Assembly: GCA_963643165.1 (NCBI GenBank) | Contig: CAVIJD010000048.1 | Location: 1 to 12,801 of the forward strand | Direction of reading: 5' to 3' | Length of the DNA: 12,801 nucleotides | Source: F23-D06 sp963643165 | GTDB lineage: Bacteria; Bacteroidota; Bacteroidia; Bacteroidales; WCHB1-69 | Part shown: positions 1 to 6,120 of the stretch, one piece after another | Layout: the number at the start of each line of letters is the position of its first letter | Position numbering within the stretch: position 1 is the first letter of the stretch | The notes under the pieces: generated by a model | What the model was told of the DNA's origin: nothing | What the model saw: the letters and a program-made list of their open reading frames with translations, nothing else | The model's database searches: none | Program-made: the position numbers and the translations under genes

Positions 1-60
1 CCGCAGTTGAATAGTGATGAGACTCTTTGCCCAAAAATTTCCTGAAGCCGGCACAGGGCA

Positions 61-91
61 TTGCGCCTTTCCCGTTTTTTTGCTATCTTTG
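61..91 (+). promoter_or_regulatory. Bacteroidetes-type promoter for the cupin gene
   Basis: A -7 box TATCTTTG lies at 84-91, matching the Bacteroidetes consensus TAnnTTTG. A TTG at 61-63 sits 20 bp upstream, at the place expected of the -33 element. Transcription should begin a few bases after 91, which rules out a cupin start at base 14 and supports ATG 134, leaving a leader of about 35 nt. Confidence 0.75.
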
Positions 92-133
92 CCGCTCGAA
101 ATCACAGTCAGGATAAAAACAAGTGAAGACATT

Positions 134-478
134 ATGATAAAGATGCAGCCGGACATGGAGACCGTTCATGTCGAAAACACTGGGAACATAGCCGGAACGA
201 TGGACAAACAGCTCATCCTCACGCCTCCGGAGATGTTCGACATGGCGAAGATGTTCGCCAAGATTACCCTTAAGCCTGGCAGCATGATCAAGGAACATGC
301 CCACACGGACGACGCGGAGGCCTACTACCTGCTGCAAGGCGAGGCCGTGGTCACCGACGGCGGCGAGCGGCGGCTGCTCCGGGCGGGCGACGCCGTCTTC
401 ACAGGACACGGAAACAGACACAGCATCGAGAACGCGACAGACGGGGACGTCGTTTTCCTGGCCGTGATTTTCAAATAA
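134..478 (+). CDS. Small single-domain cupin protein
   Basis: This is a 114-residue cytoplasmic protein made almost wholly of one cupin_2 beta-barrel. Cupin motif 1, G(x)5HxH(x)4E(x)6G, is complete: Gly49, His55, His57, Glu62 and Gly69. Motif 2 runs from Gly85 through Gly93 and His96 to Asn100, with Gly91 where the consensus has Pro. The three His and one Glu would bind a single divalent metal, as usual in the family, so metal binding is a safe inference; the substrate cannot be told from sequence and the domain may be a sensor or enzyme. The frame stays open upstream to base 14, but the promoter at 61-91 makes ATG 134 the likely start (ATG 143 is an alternative). No signal peptide is seen. 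The antiporter gene follows 152 bp downstream with no convincing promoter between, so read-through is possible. Confidence 0.85.
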   Translation: MIKMQPDMETVHVENTGNIAGTMDKQLILTPPEMFDMAKMFAKITLKPGSMIKEHAHTDDAEAYYLLQGEAVVTDGGERRLLRAGDAVFTGHGNRHSIENATDGDVVFLAVIFK

Positions 479-489
479 GAACCTGACCA

Positions 490-606
490 ATGATGGCAAA
501 GACAATCGTTTTCCCGGGAAATGTGACTTGGATGCCGCCGCCGGCGACATCTGCCCAAATGTTCCCGGATGCCGCCGACTCAGTGCAGAACTCAACCACA
601 TCCTAA
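490..606 (+). CDS. Possible 38-residue small ORF between cupin and antiporter genes
   Basis: A short open frame fills most of the 152-bp gap between the cupin and antiporter genes. It starts ATG ATG, 11 nt after the cupin stop, and ends TAA 24 nt before the antiporter start. The predicted peptide is polar, with a Trp-Met-Pro-Pro-Pro stretch and a Ser/Thr-rich tail; it has no signal peptide, membrane segment or motif I recognise. The DNA also carries a 12-bp palindrome (510-521) and an 11-bp direct repeat (530-540 and 567-577), so it may be non-coding leader rather than gene. Support is only position and an open frame. Confidence 0.15.
   Translation: MMAKTIVFPGNVTWMPPPATSAQMFPDAADSVQNSTTS
510..521. 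repeat. 12-bp perfect palindrome
   Basis: TTTCCCGGGAAA is a perfect inverted repeat with no spacer, 109 bp upstream of the antiporter start. It could be a site for a dimeric regulator, or chance. No T-run follows, so it is not a terminator. Confidence 0.3.
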
Positions 607-630
607 CAAAACATATTTAAGAAAACAACT

Positions 631-2190
631 ATGGGCGTTTCATTAGAACTTTTGCTGCTGGTCATTTCCATACTCTTTTTCGCCAGCATTATCATCAGCA
701 AGGCAGGCAGCCGATTCGGCGTGCCTGCCCTTTTGCTTTTCTTGGGGGTCGGCATGCTGTTCGGCAGCGACGGCCTCGGCATCCACTTCGAGAACATCCG
801 CATCGCGCATGTGGTGGGCACCATCTCCCTCTGCATCATCCTCTTCTCCGGCGGCATGGACACGAAAATCAGCGACATAAAGCCGATTCTGGCGCAAGGC
901 GTGATTCTGGCCACGGTTGGCGTGCTGCTGACGGCGCTCTCCACCGGACTGCTCATCTGGTTCATATTGGGCAAGACGATGGCCTCGGCCGGCGTGGGAC
1001 TGCTCACCTCGCTGCTGCTCGCCGCCACGATGTCGTCAACCGACTCGGCCTCGGTGTTCTCGATCCTGCGCTCGCGCGGCCTCAACCTCAAACACAACCT
1101 CCAACCGACACTCGAACTCGAGAGCGGCAGCAATGACCCTATGGCTTACGTGCTGACTATCACGCTCATCGGCATCATCAAGCAGGGCACCGCCCCCAAT
1201 TACGGCATGGCTGTGCTGATGGTGTTCGTGCAACTGATCGTCGGCGCCGCCGCCGGCATCCTGCTGGGCAAGGGCGTTGTGTTCATTATCAATAAACTGC
1301 GAATCGGAAACGCTTCGCTGCACCCCATCCTGGTGCTGAGCGCCTGTGTCTTCATCTTCGCCTCTACCTATTTTATAAAAGGAAACAGCTATCTGGCCGT
1401 CTATATCGGCGGACTGGTGGTTGGCAATGCCAAGTTCGTACACAAACGCTCCACGCGCAATTTCTTCGACGGCCTCACGTGGCTTTGCCAACTGCTGATG
1501 TTCTTGACCCTCGGTCTGCTGGTGAACCCCAAGGAACTGGGGGCCATCGCCGTGCCCGCCCTGCTGATCAGCGTGTGCATGATTTTCATAACCCGGCCGC
1601 TGAGCGTGTATCTCTCGCTGCTGCCGTTCCGCAAGATGTCTTTCGCCGACAAGACTTTCATCTCGTGGGTCGGTCTCCGCGGCGCCGTGCCGATTATCTT
1701 CGCCATTATGACCCTCTCCGAGGGCGTGCCACAAGCAAGGCTCATCTTCAACATCGTGTTCTTCTGCACGCTGGTGTCGCTGGTGGTGCAGGGCACTACG
1801 CTCCCGCTGATGGCCCGCTGGCTCGGAGTCTCCGAAAAACCCCAGAAGTCGGGCGGCCTGCAGAATTTCGACGTGGAGTTCCAGGAGGAGATCAAGTCCG
1901 CCACCTCCGAGTTCGAGATCACCGACGAGGTGCTGCGCCACGGCAATACGCTGATGGACCTGGCCATGCCCGAGAAGACCCTCGTGATTATGGTGAAACG
2001 CGACGAGAATTTCTTTGTGCCTACGGGCAAGACGCTGCTCAAGAAAGGCGACCGACTTATGGTGCTCTCTGACAATACCGAAGCCTTGCGCCAAACGTAT
2101 GAGAAACTGGAGGTGGCCATGCCCGAAAACGACGAACAACAACCCCTGCTCGACAAACTATTCTTCGGCAAGGACAAAATGAAGGCCTGA
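631..2190 (+). CDS. nhaP2: CPA1-family K+(Na+)/H+ antiporter with RCK_C domain (NhaP2-like)
   Basis: This 519-residue inner-membrane protein should exchange cytoplasmic K+ or Na+ for protons, serving pH and volume homeostasis. Residues 1 to about 400 are very hydrophobic, with a dozen or so predicted membrane segments. Characteristic motifs are STDSASVF around Asp138 and the GSNDP motif with Asn168-Asp169, the ion-binding Asn-Asp pair of electroneutral CPA1 exchangers. A hydrophilic tail follows; about 410-500 matches an RCK_C (TrkA_C) domain, with a segment rich in Glu and the typical L(x)KGD(x)L(x)V pattern near its end. There is no RCK_N domain. This order is that of NhaP2/CvrA-type K+/H+ antiporters, in which RCK_C is regarded as a ligand-binding regulator. 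The ion cannot be proven from sequence. Start ATG 631 gives a normal N-terminal membrane helix. No clear promoter lies directly upstream; cotranscription with the cupin gene is possible. Confidence 0.88.
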   Translation: MGVSLELLLLVISILFFASIIISKAGSRFGVPALLLFLGVGMLFGSDGLGIHFENIRIAHVVGTISLCIILFSGGMDTKISDIKPILAQGVILATVGVLLTALSTGLLIWFILGKTMASAGVGLLTSLLLAATMSSTDSASVFSILRSRGLNLKHNLQPTLELESGSNDPMAYVLTITLIGIIKQGTAPNYGMAVLMVFVQLIVGAAAGILLGKGVVFIINKLRIGNASLHPILVLSACVFIFASTYFIKGNSYLAVYIGGLVVGNAKFVHKRSTRNFFDGLTWLCQLLMFLTLGLLVNPKELGAIAVPALLISVCMIFITRPLSVYLSLLPFRKMSFADKTFISWVGLRGAVPIIFAIMTLSEGVPQARLIFNIVFFCTLVSLVVQGTTLPLMARWLGVSEKPQKSGGLQNFDVEFQEEIKSATSEFEITDEVLRHGNTLMDLAMPEKTLVIMVKRDENFFVPTGKTLLKKGDRLMVLSDNTEALRQTYEKLEVAMPENDEQQPLLDKLFFGKDKMKA

Positions 2191-2241
2191 AAAAAAATGA
2201 AAAAAATGTGCTGAAGAAGTGTAGGGACTTGATTATTTATG

Positions 2242-2249
2242 TATTTTTG
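2242..2249 (+). promoter_or_regulatory. -7 box for the T9SS cargo gene
   Basis: TATTTTTG followed by AAGCC matches the Bacteroidetes -7 consensus TAnnTTTG and lies 37 bp before the start codon. No TTG occurs at the expected -33 position. An AT-rich leader without Shine-Dalgarno sequence follows. Confidence 0.55.
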
Positions 2250-2285
2250 AAGCCTCAATTAATTTATTAACCAAACCTATTTATT

Positions 2286-3944
2286 ATGAAAAAGTTATCT
2301 TTACTTTTGGTTGCCATCGCGCTTTCATTCTGCGCAAAAGCACAATTGGACGACGGTTCCATCGCCCCCGATTTCACGCTCTATGAGATCAACAAGACAA
2401 CGGGCGAGATCATCTCTACCAACCCTTATACGGTTTACCAATACACGGATGCCGACAAGTGCGTGTTTCTCGATTTCTTTGCAACTTGGTGCAATCCCTG
2501 CTGGAATTATCACAGCTCAGGTGCTTTCGAGGGCCTTTACACCCAATACGGACCTAACGGCACTAACGAAGTGATGGTCTTCGGCATCGAGGGTTCTTAC
2601 GGCAACTATGCCAGTTTGAGCGGCACCGGTGCAGACGCCGGTGGCAGTTCAACTTGCGGAAACTGGCTTCAGGGTGTTGAGTACCCCATTCTGCCTGCCA
2701 GAATGTCTCCCAACACGACGGCCGCAGTTTCAGCTTATGAGATTGGCTATTTCCCGACAGTTTATATGGTTTGCCCGAACCGCGTAGTGTTTGAAGTGGG
2801 GCAGAAGACCACGGCAAACCTCTATGCTGCCATCACATCGATGTGTCCCCAGTACGACAGAACTTTGGCCAACAATGCCCTCCTGATTGAAGTGGACGGC
2901 TTTGATCCGATGTATTACGGCAGCGCTTCTGAAGCACCCGTCGTGACGCTGCAGAACGTGGGCGACAATGCCCTCACATCCGCTGACTTCAACATCACGT
3001 TTGACGGACAGACCACCCAGTACTCCTGGACCGGCAACCTCGCCAAATATGCTGCCACTGAGGTCACATTGCCGCAGGTGAGCACTTCCGCCAATGGTCA
3101 ACACACTTACAGCATTACGCTGGTTAACGTGAACGGTCAGGCTGACGCCGACACCACGTGGGGTTCTTCCGCCACAAGCTTCATGGTTCAGAATATGGGT
3201 ACAACTGAAGACATTGATGAGGATTTCGCTAGCGGCCTCCCCAACGACTGGTATTCTGAAGACGGAAACATTTCTTTGTATAACGGCTCACTCTATTTCT
3301 ACGGATACGGTTTGTCAACAGGTGAAAAAGAGGATTTGTATATGCCGTTGATGGACCTCACCCGCTTCCAACACCCTGTCTTGAAGTTCGATGTGGCTTA
3401 CAGAATGTATAATGCAAGCGCCAAGGAGAGACTGAAAGTTCAAGGCTCCACCAATCTTGGCAACACATTCTCCACGCTTTACAACAAGAGCGGCGCAGAA
3501 TTGGCTACTGTGGAAGGCTACACCACGTCAGAATACATCCCGGATGAAGACGAATGGCGTACAGAAACGGTTGACCTGATGGAACTGGCCACGGGCGGCG
3601 ACGTTTCCACCCTCAACAGCGTACTTTTGAGATTTGTGTTCACCAGCGGATACGGCAACGTCGTTTGGCTCGACAATGTGCGCGTGGTTGAAGGCGTCGG
3701 CATTGAGGATGTGGCTTTGGAGTCTCTCGAGATTTATCCCAATCCTACTACCGGCGTGCTGAACATCAACAGCCCCGAAGAGATTGACCAAGTTCAAGTT
3801 CTCAACCTTGAGGGCCAGATTGTCCGCATGGAGAACGGCAACATCAGAACACTCTCTCTGACAGACCTTTCCAGCGGTGTCTATATGCTGAAAGTTGTCG
3901 CCAAGAGCGGCGCTTCCTCAATGCAGAAGATCGTGAAAGAGTAA
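2286..3944 (+). CDS. Secreted thioredoxin-fold protein with T9SS C-terminal sorting domain
   Basis: This 552-residue protein is exported and probably carried across the outer membrane by the type IX system. Residues 1-19 are a signal peptide ending Ala-Lys-Ala before Gln20. Residues 24 to about 190 look like a thioredoxin fold: FATWCNPCW places the redox pair at Cys69/Cys72, and GYFPT gives a cis-Pro candidate at Pro157. Further cysteines are 59, 124, 163 and 187. About 217-300 resembles an Ig-like or CARDB domain. About 310-470 resembles the jelly-roll domains of gingipain-type adhesins, beginning DEDF and ending WLDNVRVVEG. The C-terminal 75 or so residues are a type A sorting domain: EIYPNPTTG from Glu482, then a SSGVYMLKV motif. 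The family is known for surface or secreted cargo; a disulphide or thiol role is inferred from CxxC. It has its own promoter at 2242. Confidence 0.85.
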   Translation: MKKLSLLLVAIALSFCAKAQLDDGSIAPDFTLYEINKTTGEIISTNPYTVYQYTDADKCVFLDFFATWCNPCWNYHSSGAFEGLYTQYGPNGTNEVMVFGIEGSYGNYASLSGTGADAGGSSTCGNWLQGVEYPILPARMSPNTTAAVSAYEIGYFPTVYMVCPNRVVFEVGQKTTANLYAAITSMCPQYDRTLANNALLIEVDGFDPMYYGSASEAPVVTLQNVGDNALTSADFNITFDGQTTQYSWTGNLAKYAATEVTLPQVSTSANGQHTYSITLVNVNGQADADTTWGSSATSFMVQNMGTTEDIDEDFASGLPNDWYSEDGNISLYNGSLYFYGYGLSTGEKEDLYMPLMDLTRFQHPVLKFDVAYRMYNASAKERLKVQGSTNLGNTFSTLYNKSGAELATVEGYTTSEYIPDEDEWRTETVDLMELATGGDVSTLNSVLLRFVFTSGYGNVVWLDNVRVVEGVGIEDVALESLEIYPNPTTGVLNINSPEEIDQVQVLNLEGQIVRMENGNIRTLSLTDLSSGVYMLKVVAKSGASSMQKIVKE

Positions 3945-4041
3945 TGACGTTGTTTTTTTCTGCTGTGCCTGATTAAACCTTTAGGCATAACAGGTATCTG
4001 CAAAACGTTTTTATTATTAATCACCAAACTAAAAAATTACA

Positions 4042-4635
4042 ATGAAAAGATTATTTGTATTGTTCAGCCTCTGCGCTGTTCTGGCTGCTGGCTCTTCTGT
4101 GCAGGCACAATGCTCTAAAGATGCTCACAAATGCCAGAAGGAGAGCAAGGAATGTGGCCAAAAATGCCACCCCAGCCTGATGACCCCCGCCACGGTGGAT
4201 CTCCTCAAGGAAGCTTACCTGAAAGAGAACCTCAAACTCAACGACAATCAGAAAGACGCTTTCTGGAAGTCCTACAACAAATACGGCGAGGCTCAAAAAC
4301 AGGCAGCCGAGAACAAGAAGCAGGCTATGCTGAAGGCTGGATTCTCCGGAGCATGCTGCAAGATGGACACGGTGAAGCCTACCGATGAGAAAATCGTGGC
4401 TTGCCATAACATCAAGCTGGAATACCAACAGGCTCTGCTCAAGGCAGAACAGACGTTCTTCAACGAGATTTCAAAGAACCTCACAAAAGAACAGGTCGCC
4501 CAGTACATCCGTCTCGAAAAAGGCTTTGAAATGGAAATGCAAGGCCTGATGAAGAAAGATTGCTGCAAGAAAGGCGAGAACGGCCACGGCCACGGCCCTG
4601 CCAATGAGATGCACGGCGGCTGCCACGGCAGATAG
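4042..4635 (+). CDS. Cys/His-rich periplasmic Spy/CpxP-like protein
   Basis: The 197-residue product has a signal peptide ending Val-Gln-Ala, with Gln23-Cys24 starting the mature protein. The remainder is charged and mostly helical. Two stretches, around LNDNQKDAFWKSY (66-78) and LTKEQVAQY (147-155), resemble the LTxxQ repeats of the Spy/CpxP/heavy-metal-sensor superfamily, and their separation fits its helical hairpin. The mature protein holds ten cysteines (24, 31, 38, 42, 105, 106, 121, 174, 175, 194), including two Cys-Cys pairs, and a His/Gly/Cys-rich tail from His182. Spy family members act as periplasmic chaperones or metal-stress sensors; metal or thiol binding here is inferred from composition. 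Family assignment is tentative because repeat matches are short. It lies 97 bp after the T9SS cargo gene, with only a degenerate -7 candidate (TATCTGCA at 3995), and is closed by a strong terminator. Confidence 0.7.
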   Translation: MKRLFVLFSLCAVLAAGSSVQAQCSKDAHKCQKESKECGQKCHPSLMTPATVDLLKEAYLKENLKLNDNQKDAFWKSYNKYGEAQKQAAENKKQAMLKAGFSGACCKMDTVKPTDEKIVACHNIKLEYQQALLKAEQTFFNEISKNLTKEQVAQYIRLEKGFEMEMQGLMKKDCCKKGENGHGHGPANEMHGGCHGR

Positions 4636-4655
4636 TCTTCTCAAACCCTAACGCT

Positions 4656-4696
4656 AAAAAAAGGCTGCAAGGAATCACCTCCTTACAGCCTTTTTT
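4656..4696 (+). terminator. Rho-independent terminator after the Spy-like gene
   Basis: The left arm, AAAAAAGGCTG then AAGGA, pairs with TCCTT then CAGCCTTTTTT, with one C-A mismatch and a six-base loop. The run of six T at 4691-4696 completes a textbook intrinsic terminator 20 bp after the stop codon. The A-run on the other side means it could also stop transcription from the opposite strand. Confidence 0.9.
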
Positions 4697-4813
4697 GTGT
4701 GAGAAAGGGTCCCCGACAAGCCTATGTGGTCTGCCGCGCACTGAATACGGACCGGCATTTCCCCGTAGTTTTTTCTCAAATTCATAATGAAAGGTCGGCA
4801 ATGAAAAAAAATG

Positions 4814-4821
4814 TATATTTG
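4814..4821 (+). promoter_or_regulatory. -7 box for the TonB/OmpA-like gene
   Basis: TATATTTG followed by CAGCC matches TAnnTTTG and lies 33 bp before ATG 4855. I see no TTG at the -33 position. With the terminator at 4656-4696 it shows that this gene is a separate transcription unit. Confidence 0.65.
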
Positions 4822-4854
4822 CAGCCTGAAATAAACTATAACCAATAATATATT

Positions 4855-5958
4855 ATGAAAAGAAATTCTTTAGCGGTCAGTTTAGTTGGGATTTTCGTCC
4901 TTTTATGCTGCGTCACAGCGAGTTATGCACAATGCAACGGTTCTGGAAGCAGCCATCTTTATGTTAAGGGGAAACAGAACAACGCCTGCAAGTCGGGCTT
5001 TGCGCTGGTGATAGCCGACTCTAACGGTCAGCACACAACCCCTACGGCAGCCCTGACACTTCCTACGTTCAAGGGCGGAAACAAGGAGATGTGCCGCTAT
5101 ATCAACAAGGAAAAAGTGTATCCGGCCAACCTCAAGAGCCAACGTGTGTCCGGCACCACTACGGTGCAGGCTGTTGTGAAAGCCGACAGCACCCTTTCCG
5201 ATATCCAGGTGGTGAAGAGCTCCGGCTATCAGGAGTTCGACGATGAGGCCGTCCGCATCGTGAAGTCTTTCCCGAAGATGCGCCCCGCTACCCAAAGCTG
5301 CGAGAACCAAGACATGACCGTGCAGTTCCCCGTGACTTTCAATATCGAGGAAGAGGACGCCCGCGACCAGAAAAAGGCTGAAATGGCCGAAACAAAGGCC
5401 CTTCAAGACGAGATTGACAAGGTTTCTCCCATTGCCCTCTATTTCGACAACGACCAGCCGGATCCGGGCACGGTGAAGGAAACGACCAATAAGGACTATA
5501 TGGCTCTCTATGAGAACTATAAGGGCAAAAAAGAGGTCTATTCGCAGAAGTCCGGCAACAACACACAGGCCAAGTCCGCCATCGCCTCCTTCTTTGACGA
5601 TGAAGTGGCCGGCGGCAAGGACAGACTCACGAAGGTGACCCGCTACATTGCCGACGCTCTTTCTAAGGGCAAGTCGGTTTCATTCAACATCAGCGGTTAT
5701 GCCAGCCCCCTGAGCGGCAAGGATTACAACAAACATCTTTCCGCCCGCCGCATCGAAAGCATCCTCAACTATATGAAAACCGCTGAGGGCGGCGCGCTCG
5801 CTCCTTACATCACCGGCCAGAAGTCAGGTCTCACAATCTATAAGAACGCTTGCGGCGAAACCGCTGCCAAAGGCGACAACTCTGCCGTGAAAGGCGTCTA
5901 TGGCCTCGAAGCCGCCAAGGACAGAAGAATTGTCATCGACAATATCGTGGTCCGCTAA
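4855..5958 (+). CDS. Exported protein joining a TonB C-terminal domain to an OmpA-like domain
   Basis: The 367-residue product has a signal peptide cut after Ala25, before Gln26-Cys27, so it is probably a soluble or outer-membrane-associated periplasmic protein. Residues 83-165 match the TonB C-terminal domain of Bacteroidetes: INKEKVYP, then an FDDEAVRIV helix, then a P(K)MRPA turn and a final strand PVTFNI. Residues 190-367 match the OmpA-like domain common in this phylum: LYFDNDQPDPGT from Leu195, GYASPL at 281-286, YNKHLSARRIES from 291, and DRRIVIDNIVV at the end. There is no N-terminal membrane anchor or Pro-rich linker such as a true TonB uses to contact ExbBD. Mature cysteines are 27, 45, 80, 149 and 333. 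A scaffold or peptidoglycan/outer-membrane linker role is inference. It is monocistronic by its own promoter and downstream hairpins. Confidence 0.75.
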   Translation: MKRNSLAVSLVGIFVLLCCVTASYAQCNGSGSSHLYVKGKQNNACKSGFALVIADSNGQHTTPTAALTLPTFKGGNKEMCRYINKEKVYPANLKSQRVSGTTTVQAVVKADSTLSDIQVVKSSGYQEFDDEAVRIVKSFPKMRPATQSCENQDMTVQFPVTFNIEEEDARDQKKAEMAETKALQDEIDKVSPIALYFDNDQPDPGTVKETTNKDYMALYENYKGKKEVYSQKSGNNTQAKSAIASFFDDEVAGGKDRLTKVTRYIADALSKGKSVSFNISGYASPLSGKDYNKHLSARRIESILNYMKTAEGGALAPYITGQKSGLTIYKNACGETAAKGDNSAVKGVYGLEAAKDRRIVIDNIVVR

Positions 5959-6002
5959 CCCCAAACGGCCTCAACTGATACCGCAATCTCTTATAAATTA
6001 AG

Positions 6003-6033
6003 AAACTCTATTTCTGATAACCCCAGAGTTTTT
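6003..6033 (+). terminator. Weaker terminator-like hairpin after the TonB/OmpA-like gene
   Basis: AAACTCT (6003-6009) pairs with AGAGTTT (6025-6031) across a 15-base loop, and the T-run continues to 6033. The loop is large and the stem AT-rich, so it is probably a minor or auxiliary terminator ahead of the stronger one at 6053. Confidence 0.4.
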
Positions 6034-6052
6034 ATACCATATTGAAATATCG

Positions 6053-6093
6053 ACAATGTCTTTGGTGAATGATTGCCAAAGACATTGTTTTTT
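6053..6093 (+). terminator. Strong intrinsic terminator overlapping the next promoter
   Basis: ACAATGTCTTTGG (6053-6065) is perfectly complementary to CCAAAGACATTGT (6076-6088), giving a 13-bp stem with a ten-base loop and six T at 6088-6093. It ends the transcript of the TonB/OmpA-like gene. Its loop and 3' arm also form the -33 and spacer of the promoter for the TPR gene. Confidence 0.85.
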
Positions 6094-6102
6094 GTATTTT
6101 TG
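6073..6102 (+). promoter_or_regulatory. Consensus Bacteroidetes promoter of the TPR-dedA-aroE operon
   Basis: TTG at 6073-6075 and TATTTTTG at 6095-6102 are separated by 19 bp, the preferred spacing in Bacteroidetes, and CAGCC follows the -7 box. Transcription should start within about 10 bases, leaving a very short leader before ATG 6121. A second TTG at 6085-6087 is too close to the -7 box. Confidence 0.8.
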
Positions 6103-6120
6103 CAGCCTTTATTTGACAAT

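Noticed and set aside
1..60. End of an upstream gene and its terminator
   Set aside because: One frame reads three codons to TAG at 12-14 and another runs to TGA at 43-45. Neither can be chosen, and the possible GGGC/GCCT hairpin before the T-run at 75-81 is too weak to call.
14..133. Upstream extension of the cupin gene to ATG 14
   Set aside because: The extension spans a consensus promoter (61-91), and the encoded residues do not match a cupin; ATG 134 fits better.
1036..2142. 368-codon minus-strand open frame inside the antiporter gene
   Set aside because: It is a His/Gln/Glu/Ala-rich shadow of the membrane-protein codons with no domain or start signals.
3961..3992. Hairpin between the T9SS cargo and Spy-like genes
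   Set aside because: TGTGCCT and AGGCATA can pair with an 12-base loop, but no T-run follows, so I cannot call a terminator; the stem is short and includes a G-U pair.
6073..6120. TTG start for the TPR gene
   Set aside because: It lies within the -33 element and the terminator loop, upstream of the -7 box, so it would not be transcribed from this promoter.
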